This document shows, one piece after another, positions 62,601-64,000 of a DNA stretch of 64,000 nt. Where the stretch lies: contig WMCF01000089.1 of the NCBI GenBank assembly GCA_009792885.1, forward strand, positions 2,655,496 through 2,719,495, written 5' to 3'. Under the pieces are notes generated by a model that was not told the DNA's origin, made no database searches, and was given only the letters and a program-made list of their open reading frames with translations. A program made the position numbers and the translations under genes. The DNA comes from Eremophila alpestris peregrina. Taxonomy: Eukaryota > Chordata > Aves > Passeriformes > Alaudidae. Position 1 is the first letter of the stretch, and every line of letters begins with the position of its first letter.

Positions 62601-64000
62601 ATTCTTTCTGAGTTGCAGAAACATTTGCATTTTAATGGGAATTATTGAATTTTTTGTTGGCTTTTAAGGGTTTGGCAGGCTGTCACATTTTGTTAAAGGA
62701 TATCAGATCATCCTTGCCTGGCTTGGAGAAGGCATAGCTGTCAGTTTATAACACAAACAGAAGCCTGCAACTCAGGATTTCCTAGCTGTAATCAAAATCC
62801 TGGGCCTCTAACTCTTTGGAGAGTACAATAATATTCACCTTTCAAAAGGAAGATTCTGCCATTTCCCTAAGGGTTATAAAGCCAAGGAGTTATAGCTCAC
62901 TCATACCTGTGTGAGGAATGATAATTCTGATGGAGGCTGGTATCAAAAAAAAAAATAATTTTTTTTAAGAAATGCAAGCCCTGCTGCTCAAAGTGCTCTA
63001 GATGAGCACTCCTCTTGGCAAGGTAGTGACAGCAGTTGTCTATCCTCTGGTCAGCCTTTCCAAGAGTTCCAAATTAAAGGATCTTGCAGAGCAGTGGCAG
63101 TATATGAAAGAAAATTGTCATGAGAGATGCACACCAACTAGACACTGTCTTTTATGCAGTTCAGTGGTATATTGGATGAAAGGACCTCTTAATGCCTCAC
63201 TTAATTAGTGGCTTTGCAATGCTTGAAAAACATGATTATCTCCTAAAACATCTATGAAATTTGTGTCTTTGCCTTTGATTGATAGATGAAAAATGCTGAA
63301 ATGAATGAAAAATGCACATCAATTGTCAAGCATCACACCAAGCACTCAGACTATTACTACTACAAAAACACTTCTGTTTGGTCCATATACAAGACTACCA
63401 AAACTAAGTCCCATAATTTCTTCACTCTCCAATCCAAGCTTCTTGAAAGAAAACTAGTATTTCCACACATTTCCCAACTTTTTAATAGATAAAGTAACAA
63501 GCATACACTTCTCAAATTATTGCTGCCAGTGTTTATCATAGGAAATTTGTCCTGACACAACTCTGTTTGCCACAACATTGAGTTGTGGCCAACTTGATCT
63601 TCATCTTTTAATCAAGATTGTTTTGTGAATACATGAGCCGAACGCTTGGAGCTTCCCCATTCCCAGCTTCTGCTTTAGAACTGAAGACAGAAGATTTTGC
63701 TATGAATGTCAGTGAAGTACATTTGACAGTTAATGAATGATTGCAGCCTTGCATCCAGCAGCCACTGAGAACTATTTCTGAGGTATGGGCCTATCTGGCA
63801 CAATTAAAAGTAAAAACTACTCTCTGGGAACAAGATTAACCAGTACCTCCATTTTATTTTTCAAGACATCCATCAATTTTCAAGACACTGGAAAGTGTAT
63901 GTCCAGGTAATTTAGAACTGAAGGAAATATTTGTTGGATGTGCCTGCCATCTTAGAGAACTGCATACAAAAAGGCATGTTCAAAATCAATTTGTCTTTTA
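56611..64000. other. Non-coding stretch to the window end, no gene seen
   Basis: AT-rich DNA with short homopolymers (58509-58522, 59816-59832, 62947-62967). No frame exceeds 85 codons and no mobile element is recognised. Presumed gene-poor intergenic DNA downstream of LINGO2. Confidence 0.6.

Noticed and set aside
1..64000. CRISPR arrays, operons, tRNA or rRNA genes, prokaryotic insertion sequences
   Set aside because: No regularly spaced repeats, no tRNA-like cloverleaf or rRNA sequence noticed. The content is clearly vertebrate nuclear.

Overview
The window reads as vertebrate nuclear DNA, AT-rich and almost gene-free, and specifically as a bird genome. It carries several CR1 LINE fragments with the typical 5' truncation and short ATTCTRTG-like 3' tails. 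It also carries several LTR copies of types I recognise from avian, especially neoavian or passerine, genomes. The only protein-coding gene I can support is LINGO2, whose whole coding sequence lies in one uninterrupted exon (50195-52015, + strand). LINGO2 maps to human 9p, and avian Z is the counterpart of human 9, so the window is probably from a bird Z chromosome. That placement is inference, not something seen in the sequence.

Layout. 1-50158: non-coding DNA upstream of the LINGO2 coding exon, most likely its last large intron. It holds CR1 fragments at 4230-4736 (+), 18633-19158 (+), a short tail at about 22298-22370 (-), 24779-25612 (-) and 34585-35710 (+, with reverse-transcriptase remnants). 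It also holds three same-orientation copies of one LTR family (11581-12566, 13489-14230, 44757-45290) and one different, CpG-rich LTR on the minus strand (37747-39250). Simple repeats and small tandem duplications are scattered between them. 50159-52015: candidate last exon with the complete LINGO2 open reading frame. 52016 to about 53000: probable 3' UTR with an AATAAA at 52976. Beyond 53000: non-coding DNA with one more CR1 (55541-56610, -) and no recognisable gene to the end of the window.

The most definite anomaly is technical. At 48571-48608 there is an exact 38-bp Nextera mate-pair junction adapter (two Tn5 mosaic ends head to head), flanked by a 29-bp direct duplication of genomic sequence. 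This is an assembly artefact inside the presumed intron and should be removed from the assembly.

Biologically, the points most worth following are the antisense LTR with a TATA box, CpG-rich leader and good splice donor, and the sense-oriented LTRs carrying polyadenylation-type signals inside a very long gene. I found no evidence for a new multi-gene system, CRISPR array, RNA gene or operon.
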